Shown: positions 6,420-14,118 of the stretch, in pieces
Numbering within the stretch: the first letter of the stretch is position 1
Layout: each line of letters begins with the position of its first letter
Source of the DNA: JAAYAY01 sp964429355
GTDB lineage: Bacteria; Planctomycetota; Planctomycetia; Pirellulales; Thermoguttaceae
NCBI GenBank assembly: GCA_964429355.1
Contig: CAYSCH010000209.1
Coordinates: 1-16,475 of the forward strand
Reading direction: 5' to 3'
DNA length: 16,475 bases
The notes under the pieces: model-generated
The model's database searches: none
Told to the model about the DNA's origin: nothing
Seen by the model: only the letters and a program-made list of their open reading frames with translations
Program-made: the position numbers and the translations under genes

Positions 6420-6737
6420 ATGGAATCTGCCGAACGCCGCTACAGCAAGGAAGAGTTTTCCCGGCGTGGTGATACGATCTACGACAACGATGTACGTCCC
6501 CAATTGTCGACGGACGACGAAGGCAAGTTCGCGGCAATCGATATCGACTCTGGAGCTTACGAAGTCGACGTGGATGAACTGGCAGCTTGCGATCGCCTCC
6601 GGGCTCGGGTTCCCGACGCACAGATCTGGATGGTACGGATCGGCTCCCGTTATGTTCACAGGGGACTCTTGAGTGGCTACGAACTCAGAATACAAGTCCG
6701 CCCCCGTGGGAAGGTCACCATCACAGTTCTGCCTTAA
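6420..6737 (+). CDS. Small conserved protein of unknown function
   Basis: A 105-residue cytoplasmic protein with an excellent ribosome binding site (AGGAGA at 6408-6413, 6 nt from ATG). The N-terminal 80 residues match a small family I recall from cyanobacteria and planctomycetes, with the pattern ERRYSKEEF, RRGDTIYDNDVRPQL, DEGKFAAIDIDSGAYEVDVD, then AQIWMVRIGSRYVHR. Members are often next to a gene for a small clan AA aspartic protease, and a toxin-antitoxin-like or regulatory role has been guessed, not shown. No such partner gene follows here, because the next gene is convergent. The C-terminal tail after VHR (LLSGYELRIQVRPRGKVTIT) adds a likely beta-hairpin. It has its own candidate promoter. 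Confidence 0.75.
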   Translation: MESAERRYSKEEFSRRGDTIYDNDVRPQLSTDDEGKFAAIDIDSGAYEVDVDELAACDRLRARVPDAQIWMVRIGSRYVHRGLLSGYELRIQVRPRGKVTITVLP

Positions 6738-6751
6738 GGATCGGCCGATCC
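6738..6751. terminator. 14-bp perfect palindrome between convergent genes
   Basis: GGATCGGCCGATCC starts directly after the stop codon of the small conserved gene and lies 11 nt from the stop of the convergent GH127 gene. It is perfectly palindromic with no loop bases and no flanking T-run. Its position suggests a bidirectional transcription end or a protein-binding site. Confidence 0.3.
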
Positions 6752-6762
6752 CAAACCGGGAC

Positions 6763-9186
6763 CTACTGCACTCGCCACTCCAGGATTCCCCCAGAGAAGT
6801 CTGGCTGCAACTGGACCTCGATCCGCAAGGCGTCGGTCTCGACTGGGGTGAACTCGACCTCGATGAAGCGGTCTTTGTCCGTGCCGGGCTCGGCGGAGGT
6901 TTGCACGGGCTTCCACGCCTCGCCGTCGCGATAGAGGAGCTTCCAGGACTGGGGCACGCGGCACTGGCCGCGACCCGTGTCGTCGAACCAGTAGACGTCG
7001 GCCTTCGACACGGTAGCTGGCCTGGCGAAGTCGTACTGGACCCATTCGCTTGTGCCGCGATGGTCCCACCAGGTGAATCGGGGGATTTCCTGATCACCCG
7101 AGTTCCTCGGCTCCATCTGATCATTGAGCGCCGCCACGTGGTCCGCTTGCCAGGTGTGCGATGCGCTGGCTTCGCTCGTGCCCGCAATCGTCGGGAGCGG
7201 CGGCACCACCGCGTCGTTCGGCGACTGGGGTATCCATACCATCATTTCGTTGGCGCCCCGGTGGCACCAGGCGTAGTAGGGAATCAGCGTGATCGGCTTG
7301 GGGCGGCTTCGAACCGTGCCGTCCTCGCTTCGATACACCGCCGAAGCCTCGCCTTTGAGAACCGTCACTCCGCCCAGCAGATCGGCCTTGTGCTCCAGAG
7401 CGAGCGTGACATTGTCGGCCAGCCACATCTCGCGAACGGTCCCCTCGTGGTCGGCACCTTCCATGCAGTAGACGAGCGGACCGCGCTCGATCGCCACGCG
7501 GCCCCGATCGTACTCGATCTGTTCGTTGGCCAGCACTCGGCGGATCGGCATGGGAAGGTCCAGTTCCACCACGTCGCCCGGCCGCCACTGGCGATCGAGC
7601 ACGGCATAGCCGCCGACAAGCTCCGTGCCCGCCGGCTCTCCGTTGACCTTGAGCGACCATTTCGCCGCGGTCGGGTCCTGGTAGCGATAGAGATCGCTCG
7701 GCAGCACCTGGCCGCGGACCCAGGCCGGGATCCGCACCCGCAGGGCGAACTTGCGGGCGGACCCGGGAGAAACGGTCATGCGAACGCTGCCGCTCCAGGG
7801 ATAGTCGGTTTCCTGAACCACCTCGACCGGTTCGCCTTCGACCTGGATCGTTCCCTTGCCGGCCAGGAACAGATTCACAAAGAGATCCCGATCGCGGACG
7901 GCGTAAACATATCCCGGAATCGACGGCAGGAACCGCACCACGTTGCTCGGGCAGCACGAGCAGCCGAACCAGGGGCTCCGCTCCAGGCTGCCCTGGTTGA
8001 ACTTGAACTTCATGTCGCATTCCAGCGGATTGGGATAGAAGAACCTATCCCCGCCGAGCGAAACGCCGGGCAGGACGCCGTTGTAGAGAATCCGTTCCAG
8101 TACGTCGACGTACTTCGCGTCGCCGTGGAGGAGAAACATGCGCTGGTTCCACAGGGCCAGAGCGATGGCGGCACACGTTTCGTTGTAGGCCTGCAGGTTC
8201 GTGAGCTTGTATGCCCCGGCATAGCCCTCGCCGGCTCCTTGCTGACCGACGCTGCCGATCAAATAGAGCTTGCGATCGACGACGTCCTGCCAGATGCGAT
8301 CGATGGCGTCGATGTACTGCTTCTCGCCGGTCAACGCGGCCACATCGGCCACGCCGGCATAAAAGTATCCGCCGCGCACGGCATGCCCGACGGCCTCCGA
8401 CTGGCTGACGACCGGCGCATGGTCCTGGGCGTACTCGCCGTAGAGTCTCTCGCGTTTCTCCTTGTTGCCCCGCATGTCCACGAAGAACTTGGAGAGATCG
8501 AGGTACTTCTTGTCGCCGGTGGCCCGGTAGAGCCGCACCAGGCCGATTTCGATTTCTTCATGGCCGGCGACATGGGTGAGCTGGCCCGGGTTGGGGCCGA
8601 AGGTCTTGGCAATCAGGTCGGCGTTCTTGATGGCAACGTCCAGGAAATTCCGTTTGCCGGTGGCCTGGAAGTGCGCGACGGCACCCTCGTACATGTGCCC
8701 CACGTTGTAGAGTTCGTGGCTTCCGTCCAGACCGGTCCAGCGCGGCTCCTGGCCATAGGGACCCTTCGAACCGGAGGTCTTGGCGGTGTAGAGGTAGCCG
8801 TCTGGTTCCTGGGCGGCGGCAATCTTGGCGATCAGATCGTCGAGATACCGATCCAGCTCGGGATCCGGCTTGAGCGCCAGGGTATAGGAGGCGCCTTCGA
8901 TGATCTTGAACACGTCCGAGTCGTTGAAGAAGATGCCCTGGAAGCCCTCCGGATTCTTCTGGGCGGCCGCCACGAAGTTGCTCAGCCGCCCCGTGTCTTC
9001 GCAGCGAGCGAAACAGTAGGGTACCGTCACCTGCCGATTGGTCTCCATCCGCGGCGCCCAGAAACCGGGGCCCACCTCGACGGCCGTGAACGGTACCGGC
9101 TGGATGGGATAGTCCGAGACTTCACCAGACCAGGCTGGCGCGCACGCGAAAACGAGCAGGATCGCAAAGGGTGCAAGGGGCTTCAT
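6763..9186 (-). CDS. Secreted GH127 beta-L-arabinofuranosidase-like enzyme
   Basis: An 807-residue protein. ATG 9184-9186 is chosen because AGGAGAG (reverse complement of 9195-9201) lies 8 nt upstream and a signal peptide follows (MKPLAPFAILLVFACAPAWS, cleavage near residue 20). Residues about 30-430 form the (alpha/alpha)6 catalytic domain formerly DUF1680. NETC places Glu336 and Cys338, and CSCCPSN places Cys411 and Cys412. These correspond to Glu338, Cys340, Cys417 and Cys418 of the Bifidobacterium enzyme HypBA1, where they bind zinc and a cysteine is the nucleophile, so the active site looks complete. Two beta-domains follow (about 430-660). The last 140 residues (IPRFTWWDHRGTSEWVQYDF to ILEWRVQ) resemble a discoidin-like sugar-binding module. 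The family removes beta-L-arabinofuranose from plant glycans; the exact substrate is unknown. The leader holds a stem-loop. Confidence 0.9.
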   Translation of the reverse strand: MKPLAPFAILLVFACAPAWSGEVSDYPIQPVPFTAVEVGPGFWAPRMETNRQVTVPYCFARCEDTGRLSNFVAAAQKNPEGFQGIFFNDSDVFKIIEGASYTLALKPDPELDRYLDDLIAKIAAAQEPDGYLYTAKTSGSKGPYGQEPRWTGLDGSHELYNVGHMYEGAVAHFQATGKRNFLDVAIKNADLIAKTFGPNPGQLTHVAGHEEIEIGLVRLYRATGDKKYLDLSKFFVDMRGNKEKRERLYGEYAQDHAPVVSQSEAVGHAVRGGYFYAGVADVAALTGEKQYIDAIDRIWQDVVDRKLYLIGSVGQQGAGEGYAGAYKLTNLQAYNETCAAIALALWNQRMFLLHGDAKYVDVLERILYNGVLPGVSLGGDRFFYPNPLECDMKFKFNQGSLERSPWFGCSCCPSNVVRFLPSIPGYVYAVRDRDLFVNLFLAGKGTIQVEGEPVEVVQETDYPWSGSVRMTVSPGSARKFALRVRIPAWVRGQVLPSDLYRYQDPTAAKWSLKVNGEPAGTELVGGYAVLDRQWRPGDVVELDLPMPIRRVLANEQIEYDRGRVAIERGPLVYCMEGADHEGTVREMWLADNVTLALEHKADLLGGVTVLKGEASAVYRSEDGTVRSRPKPITLIPYYAWCHRGANEMMVWIPQSPNDAVVPPLPTIAGTSEASASHTWQADHVAALNDQMEPRNSGDQEIPRFTWWDHRGTSEWVQYDFARPATVSKADVYWFDDTGRGQCRVPQSWKLLYRDGEAWKPVQTSAEPGTDKDRFIEVEFTPVETDALRIEVQLQPDFSGGILEWRVQ

Positions 9187-9213
9187 GGCGACGACTCTCC
9201 TGAAGATGAACGG

Positions 9214-9246
9214 CAGGTCTCGCTCCTTGGTGGAGGAACAGACCTG
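9214..9246 (-). promoter_or_regulatory. Nested stem-loop in the GH127 5' leader
   Basis: On the minus strand CAGGTCT pairs with AGACCTG (9240-9246 with 9214-9220), and inside that CTCC pairs with GGAG around an ACCAA loop. The structure ends about 13 nt before the ribosome binding site of GH127. On the plus strand the same stem is followed by TTTT (9247-9250), so it could also stop antisense transcription. No regulator site or riboswitch class is recognised. Confidence 0.3.
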
Positions 9247-9459
9247 TTTTACCTTGCCGCCGACCGGCCTTGCAAGCAGATCGACCCGAATACTAGACGC
9301 CCTTGCGTGATTCCCCGAAAAATAGCCCTCCTGAAGATAGCTTATACGTCCGTGCAGGATGGTGCCGGCGGCCGGCCAGGGGCCGTGGGGCCTTCGCAAA
9401 CATCGGTGCCGACTGAGTTTGAGTCGCCCGCGGCTCCCAGAACCAGCCCCGGGGAGGAC

Positions 9460-9488
9460 TGGGGAGCTGGCGGCCAATTCTGTACAAT
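9460..9488 (+). promoter_or_regulatory. Candidate promoter of the HPt-phosphatase operon
   Basis: TACAAT (9483-9488) is a good -10 hexamer about 110 nt upstream of the HPt start. The hexamer 17 nt before it, TGGGGA, matches the -35 consensus at only three positions. The same TACAAT core precedes the gene at 6420. Confidence 0.25.
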
Positions 9489-9597
9489 CGATCGTCTGGA
9501 ACCCTCTCGCGACGAACCAGTGATTATGCAAATCGTGCCCGTGGGTGACTCGTGCGTTCTGTCCGGGCTTCTTGTTCCGTGATTGAGGCCGATATCG

Positions 9598-9948
9598 ATG
9601 AGCGACATTTTTGACCGAGAGACCCTCCTGGATCGCATCGACAACGACATGGAATTTCTTGCCGAGACGGTCGGGATGCTGGAAGAGGACGGGCCCGACT
9701 TGCTGAAGCAGATTCGCCAGGCGATCGACGCGGGAGATGCCCAGGCCCTGACCGTGGCCGCCCATACGTATAAGGGGATGGTTGCCAATTTCTGTGCCGA
9801 GTCGACCGTCGCGGCCGCTCTCAAGCTGGAAATGATGGGGAAAACGCATGATTTGACGGGGGCGCTCGCGGCCCTGGCCGTCCTCGAAGACCTGGGAAGC
9901 CAGCTCGCAACAGCCCTTCAGGAACTTCTGCGGGAAGGAGCGAGATGA
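9598..9948 (+). CDS. Histidine phosphotransfer (HPt) domain protein
   Basis: A 116-residue, single-domain, all-helical protein. The motif AAHTYKGMVANF around His56 matches the HPt phosphorylation site (usually H-T-L-K-G-x-A-x-N-F), with Lys and Gly at the expected +3 and +4 positions. It would accept and pass a phosphoryl group between receiver domains in a cytoplasmic phosphorelay. ATG 9598 is preferred over the upstream TTG 9583 because GAGG (9585-9588) lies 9 nt before it. The stop overlaps the start of the next gene as ATGA, so the two are translationally coupled, and the likely partner is the receiver domain encoded there. No histidine kinase is in the window. Confidence 0.85.
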   Translation: MSDIFDRETLLDRIDNDMEFLAETVGMLEEDGPDLLKQIRQAIDAGDAQALTVAAHTYKGMVANFCAESTVAAALKLEMMGKTHDLTGALAALAVLEDLGSQLATALQELLREGAR

Positions 9949-11129
9949 AGGTTCTGATTGCCGAAGACGATCGGGTCTCGCGCCACATGCTTCAGCGGCA
10001 GCTCGAGAAATGGGGGCACGAAGTCGTTGCCGCAGTCGACGGGAAGGACGCCTGGGAGAAGTTCGAGAGCGAAGGCTTCTCGATCGTCGTCAGCGACTGG
10101 ATGATGCCGGAGATGGACGGGATCGAGCTGGTCCGCAAGATTCGCGGGGCGGAGACATCCGGATACGTGTTCGTGATTCTGCTGACGGCCCTCTCGAAGA
10201 AGGAAGATATCATCGCCGGCATGGAGGCGGGAGCCGACGATTTTCTGAGCAAGCCCTTCGACCAGGGCGAGCTGCGGGTGCGGCTTCGGGCGGGAGAGCG
10301 GATCATCGAACTGGAACGGAGCCTGGCACAGCGGAACGCGCTCCTCGAGCAAGCAAATCACCGCATGACCCGCGACCTGGAGGCCGCCGCCCGGGTTCAG
10401 CAGTCGCTGCTTCCGGTAGCAGTGCCTGACACCGGCGGGGTCCGATTCGCCTGGCGCTACCGGCCGTGCGATGAACTGGCTGGCGACTTCTTGAATGTCT
10501 TCCGCCTGGGCGAGAAGTGCATCGGCATGTATGTTGCCGACGTGAGCGGGCATGGCGTGGCCGCCTCGCTGCTTTCGGTATCGATCAGCCGCGTCATGAC
10601 GCCTCATGTGTCGGCGTCGTCGCTGTTGTTGAAGCCGGGCAATGGGCGCGATCTCCGGGTGGTTCCTCCCGGCGAAGTCGTGGCAGAACTCAATCGCCGT
10701 TTTCCGATGGAGGAGTGCGGCGACCACTATTTCACCATCGTCTACGGAGTGCTGGATCTCGAGTCGCGCCAATTCCGCTACGCCTCGGCCGGCCACCCAC
10801 CCGTGGTCGTACTGCCGTCGGATCAGCCGCCGCGGACTCTCGACGTCGCCAGTCTCGCCATCGGCTGGGTCGCCGACGTGGCCTACGACGAACAGTGCGT
10901 GCAGCTATCGTCCGGCGATCGGCTTATGCTCTACACCGACGGAATCCCCGAGGCCATGAACCTCGACATGAAACAGCTCGGGGAAGGGCGGATGCTCGAG
11001 GTGATCGACCAGTCGCGTGGGCAATCGCTGGAAGAGAGCGTGAAGTCGCTGCTCTGCACCGTCGAGGACTGGTGCAGTACGGCGGGGCCGAAGGACGACG
11101 TATCGCTGCTGGCACTGGAAATTGCGTAG
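9945..11129 (+). CDS. Response regulator fused to PP2C (RsbU/SpoIIE-type) phosphatase
   Basis: A 394-residue cytoplasmic protein in three parts. Residues 1-117 are a receiver domain with acidic pair Asp8/Asp9, phospho-acceptor Asp51 (VVSDWMMPEMDG), Thr81 and Lys103 (LSKPF). Residues about 118-155 form a helical, probably coiled-coil linker (ERSLAQRNALLEQANHRM, AARVQQSLLP). Residues about 160-392 are a PP2C-like serine/threonine phosphatase with metal-binding motifs DELAGDF (Asp181), VADVSGHG (Asp199), LYTDGIPEA (Asp332) and GPKDDVSLL (Asp384/Asp385). Such proteins typically dephosphorylate an anti-anti-sigma factor (STAS protein) when the receiver is phosphorylated, switching a partner-switching pathway. 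No STAS or RsbW gene is nearby, so the target is unknown. The gene overlaps the HPt gene by 4 nt. Confidence 0.9.
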   Translation: MKVLIAEDDRVSRHMLQRQLEKWGHEVVAAVDGKDAWEKFESEGFSIVVSDWMMPEMDGIELVRKIRGAETSGYVFVILLTALSKKEDIIAGMEAGADDFLSKPFDQGELRVRLRAGERIIELERSLAQRNALLEQANHRMTRDLEAAARVQQSLLPVAVPDTGGVRFAWRYRPCDELAGDFLNVFRLGEKCIGMYVADVSGHGVAASLLSVSISRVMTPHVSASSLLLKPGNGRDLRVVPPGEVVAELNRRFPMEECGDHYFTIVYGVLDLESRQFRYASAGHPPVVVLPSDQPPRTLDVASLAIGWVADVAYDEQCVQLSSGDRLMLYTDGIPEAMNLDMKQLGEGRMLEVIDQSRGQSLEESVKSLLCTVEDWCSTAGPKDDVSLLALEIA

Positions 11130-11171
11130 CCAAATGGCCTTGCCCGATTCGTAGAAAACCTTCGTCCTGAA

Positions 11172-11260
11172 GATAGCCGCATGGGCTTGCCCCGCGCTCT
11201 GTTCCCCTCGTCCCAGGCTCGTTGCCCCGCATGATAGCCGCGTGGGCTTGCCCCGCGCTC
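11172..11260. repeat. Two copies of a 28-bp direct repeat
   Basis: Copies at 11172-11199 and 11233-11260 start GATAGCCGC and end GGGCTTGCCCCGCGCTC, differing only at the tenth base (A or G). Each contains GGGC/GCCC-type self-complementarity. They occupy the region between the phosphatase gene and HemQ, which run toward each other. A 13-nt motif, TCCTGAAGATAGC, overlaps the start of the first copy and recurs at 9329-9341. This looks like a dispersed REP-like intergenic element. No gene is seen in 11130-11383. Confidence 0.7.
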
Positions 11261-11383
11261 CGGTAGCCCCCGTGGTTTGCCTGCCAACTCTGTCAGTCCC
11301 GGCCCATCGATTTCCTGATCGGGAATCACGCAACGCCATCTGGACCGCGAAACCCGGCCCGTTGCGCTTCGGTTCAATGGAAA

Positions 11384-12280
11384 TCAGCGGATGCCGATTC
11401 GGCAGTGATCCAGTATCTGCTCGGGCGTGGCCTGGTAACCGACGTAGAATTGTCCGAATTCAGCGTATCGGGCGCTGGCCTCGTCGAATCGCATCTCGTA
11501 CACGATCTTGCTGAGCAACTCCGGGTTGCGGGCCCACAGTGTGACACCCCATTCCCAATCGTCCAGGCCGAGGCCGACGGTGACGAGCTGCGTCACCTTG
11601 CCGGCATACTTCATTCCCGAGGCGCCGTGCTCTCGCATCATCCTCGCCCGCTCGGCGAAATCCAAAACGTACCAATTCTGATCGCCTTCGCGTTTCTTGT
11701 TCATCGGATAGAAACACATGGCGGGCCAGGCGGGCAGGTCCGGGTAGAGACGCTGGCGGACCATGATCTCCAGGCGTTTCTCGTACTGCTTCAGCTTGGA
11801 CTGGTGCGATTCGGTCTCGGGGAGCAGTCCTTGTTCGACGAGCTCCTTCGCATAGCCTTCCAAGGTGGGAACGTACTGCGACATCTCCGTAAGCGAGACG
11901 AAGGACCAACTCGGCACGATCGCAGAGCCGAGCCAGCCCGAGACAATCCGCTGGTGAACCGAGTCGATCGCCAGGGGGTCGGGGCCGAGGGCCAGCACGC
12001 CGAAATCAGCCTTGTGACCGCTGATCAGGAATGTCTGGAGTGCGGCCACGCCTTCGATCTCAGCTTGAAGTGATTCGATCAAGTCGTGACGCCCGTCCGC
12101 AATCTCGTTGGGACCGAGCGCTCGGAGCCGTGCGTGATCGAAACGGTAGAACAGGTGCGAGCAGTGCCAGCCTTCCGTGGGGGTGAGCGAGATTTCGGGC
12201 CGGGGATCCGATGACATCGGCGGACTTTCAGCAAGGGTGAAGCAGAACTGGGTCGCGCTGGGACGCTGCCGTTCTGTCAT
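11384..12280 (-). CDS. hemQ: Coproheme decarboxylase (HemQ), chlorite dismutase family
   Basis: A 298-residue cytoplasmic protein. It matches HemQ along its length: EGWHCSHLFYRFD, LGPDPLAIDS, SWSFVSLTEMSQYVPT, CFYPMNKKREGDQNWYVLDF, MMREHGASGMKYAGKVTQLV, LGLDDWEWGVTLWARNP and FDEASARYAEFGQFYVG. Tyr191 (YPMNK) corresponds to the reactive tyrosine and His218 (REHG) to the proximal heme ligand of Gram-positive HemQ. The enzyme converts coproheme III to heme b using peroxide, the last step of the coproporphyrin-dependent heme pathway. The length is above the usual 250 or so residues. The extra N-terminus may not be real: ATG 12217 (MSSDPRPEI) is an alternative start, though neither start has a well-spaced ribosome binding site. 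No other heme gene is in the window. Confidence 0.85.
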   Translation of the reverse strand: MTERQRPSATQFCFTLAESPPMSSDPRPEISLTPTEGWHCSHLFYRFDHARLRALGPNEIADGRHDLIESLQAEIEGVAALQTFLISGHKADFGVLALGPDPLAIDSVHQRIVSGWLGSAIVPSWSFVSLTEMSQYVPTLEGYAKELVEQGLLPETESHQSKLKQYEKRLEIMVRQRLYPDLPAWPAMCFYPMNKKREGDQNWYVLDFAERARMMREHGASGMKYAGKVTQLVTVGLGLDDWEWGVTLWARNPELLSKIVYEMRFDEASARYAEFGQFYVGYQATPEQILDHCRIGIR

Positions 12281-12411
12281 CCTTGCAGGAAACCGCGGGA
12301 GAACTCGGAAGCGGCGGCGTCTCGATCACTTGTTCGCGCGATCAAAGACTGAATGATACGCCAGGGGCTCCCGATCGACAACGCAGTGCCGCCTCCAGCG
12401 GACGTCGCCAA

Positions 12412-12532
12412 TGCTCTGTCAACTCGTAAACGCGGGGTTGCGGATCGTTATCCACGCTTCAGCGTGCAAAAGACAGCCTGAAGGCTGGACTCCAGCCGAC
12501 GGCCAACCCAAGACTTGAGGTTTGACAGAGCA
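12412..12532. mobile_element. 121-bp MITE-like element with terminal inverted repeats
   Basis: The ends TGCTCTGTCAA (12412-12422) and TTGACAGAGCA (12522-12532) are perfect 11-bp inverted repeats. Inside are matching GGGTTG/CAACCC segments (12435-12440, 12504-12509) and a string of small hairpins: CACGCTTCAGCGTG (12453-12466), CAGCCTGAAGGCTG (12474-12487) and GGCTGGACTCCAGCC (12483-12497). The last two overlap and compete. It has no coding capacity and no clear target-site duplication. The core CCTGAAGGCTGGACTCCAG is a type of sequence I recall as dispersed in planctomycete genomes. It ends immediately before the stop codon of the small minus-strand gene. Confidence 0.6.
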
Positions 12533-12730
12533 CTAGCCGAGACGGTCGACGCGAAACTCCTTATCGGCTATGCCCGCGATGATCTCGCTCAGTTCGGGCA
12601 TGCGCTGGATGAAGTGATTTCGCGCAGCCTCAACCGCGCCGACTTCATCTTGGGATCGTACGAGACATTCGGCGAGCCCGACTCGGACGTGGAATCGTGC
12701 GTCTCCGACGATGTCGATCATCTGGGTCAT
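12533..12730 (-). CDS. Small conserved-looking protein of unknown function
   Basis: A 65-residue protein beginning MTQMIDIVGDARFHVRVGLA and ending KEFRVDRLG. GGAGAGAG lies about 4 nt upstream of the ATG on the minus strand, a good ribosome binding site. The composition and predicted strand-helix-helix-strand pattern (VGDARFHVRVGLAECL, then DEVGAVEAARNHFIQRMPEL, then SEIIAGIADKEFRVD) look like a genuine compact protein. I do not recognise a named family. A TGAGTT/AACTCA stem (12749-12754, 12763-12768) lies just upstream in its leader. Its TAG stop directly adjoins the MITE-like element, so insertion may have set its 3' end. Confidence 0.6.
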   Translation of the reverse strand: MTQMIDIVGDARFHVRVGLAECLVRSQDEVGAVEAARNHFIQRMPELSEIIAGIADKEFRVDRLG

Positions 12731-12817
12731 AAGCTCTCTCCGTCAAACTGAGTTACCCCTGCAACTCAATTCATCGGACACTCACCCAGACCGCCTTCAA
12801 ATCAAGCCTGAAGAGTC

Positions 12818-12830
12818 TGCCGAATCGGCA
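12818..12830 (-). terminator. Candidate weak hairpin after the response regulator
   Basis: TGCCGAATCGGCA is a 6-bp perfect stem around a single base, starting 8 nt after the stop of the minus-strand response regulator gene. No T-run follows on the minus strand, so evidence for termination is limited to position. Confidence 0.25.
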
Positions 12831-12838
12831 TAATCCCT

Positions 12839-13267
12839 TCAGGCGTTCGACTTTCCGCGTTCGGCCAGAACCCGGGCCACGGTCGCCAGAAACTGATCCA
12901 TCGGGAAAGGTTTGTGGATGTAGGCCGCCACGCCAAGCATTTCCGCCAAGGCCCGGTGCCGATTCCCCTCGTTAGCGGTAATCATGATCACCGGCAGCAT
13001 CTCCTCGCGGATCCGCTGCAGTTTCTCCAGGACGAGAAAACCGCTCCGTTTGGGCATCATCATGTCGAGAACCATCAGGTCAGGATTTTCCCGAATCGAC
13101 ATGGCGAGCCCCTGGGTGCCATCGCGAGCGATAGCGACCTCATAGCCGTTGGCCTGAAGGGCATGCTGAAGGGTGTCGACGATTTCGACGTCGTCGTCGA
13201 CAATCAGGATCTTTTTGGTTGTTTCCTTGGCCGGCTCATCACTCTGGGCCACCTTCTTCTTTCCCAT
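12839..13267 (-). CDS. Single-domain response regulator (receiver only)
   Basis: A 142-residue cytoplasmic protein. ATG 13265-13267 is chosen over an in-frame upstream start because AAGGAA lies 7 nt before it. After a charged N-terminal tail of about 18 residues (MGKKKVAQSDEPAKETTKK) comes a complete receiver domain: ILIVDDD with the acidic pair at Asp24/Asp25, LMVLDMMMPKRSG with phospho-acceptor Asp68, Thr97 in MITAN, and Lys119 in YIHKPF. There is no output domain, so it would act by protein contact or as a phosphorelay intermediate, possibly with the HPt protein encoded at 9598. It follows the ABC ATPase gene on the same strand with a 116-nt gap. The target is unknown. Confidence 0.88.
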   Translation of the reverse strand: MGKKKVAQSDEPAKETTKKILIVDDDVEIVDTLQHALQANGYEVAIARDGTQGLAMSIRENPDLMVLDMMMPKRSGFLVLEKLQRIREEMLPVIMITANEGNRHRALAEMLGVAAYIHKPFPMDQFLATVARVLAERGKSNA

Positions 13268-13383
13268 GTTGACATTCCTTGATCCAGGCAAGCAGAGACT
13301 CGGGCGTCGACCGGACCGCCCTAACGTGAAAGGCGCCCATCCATGCTTTATCCTTAACGGACAAAACGATTTGTTGCAAGGTC

Positions 13384-14043
<660 letters not shown>

Positions 14044-14118
14044 CGGGGTATCTCCTGGTGGGTGTTGGATAGCCGGTTGTCCGGTGGCTTCTTGCCGGTG
14101 GCCCGCGCCGGCACCATC

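Larger units (their letters stand above)
9187..9597. other. Divergent intergenic region between GH127 and the HPt gene
   Basis: No gene is seen in these 411 bases. They hold the GH127 leader stem-loop, an A-rich stretch at 9317-9324, a TCCTGAAGATAGC repeat copy (9329-9341, matched at 11165-11177), a GC-rich segment with GGCCGGCC, and the candidate promoter of the HPt operon. Both flanking genes must be transcribed outward from here. Confidence 0.6.

Noticed and set aside
4199..6421. A 740-codon minus-strand open frame opposite the six-hairpin gene.
   Set aside because: It is an antisense shadow. Its C-terminal end is simply the translation of the 9-bp and 7-bp repeat strip, and it lacks a plausible start.
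6673..9582. A 969-codon open frame on the plus strand antisense to GH127.
   Set aside because: It is a shadow of the high-GC GH127 gene. The translation is repetitive in Arg/Gly/Val/Leu and has no family features, while the minus strand has catalytic motifs, a signal peptide and a ribosome binding site.
11172..11260. A possible minimal CRISPR (two 28-bp repeats, 33-bp spacer).
   Set aside because: There are only two copies, no cas genes and no leader, and the repeat's first part belongs to a motif seen in another intergenic region. A REP-like element fits better.
12515..12751. A plus-strand 78-codon ORF overlapping the small gene at 12533.
   Set aside because: It begins inside the MITE-like element's end, lacks a ribosome binding site, and is the antisense of the better supported minus-strand gene.
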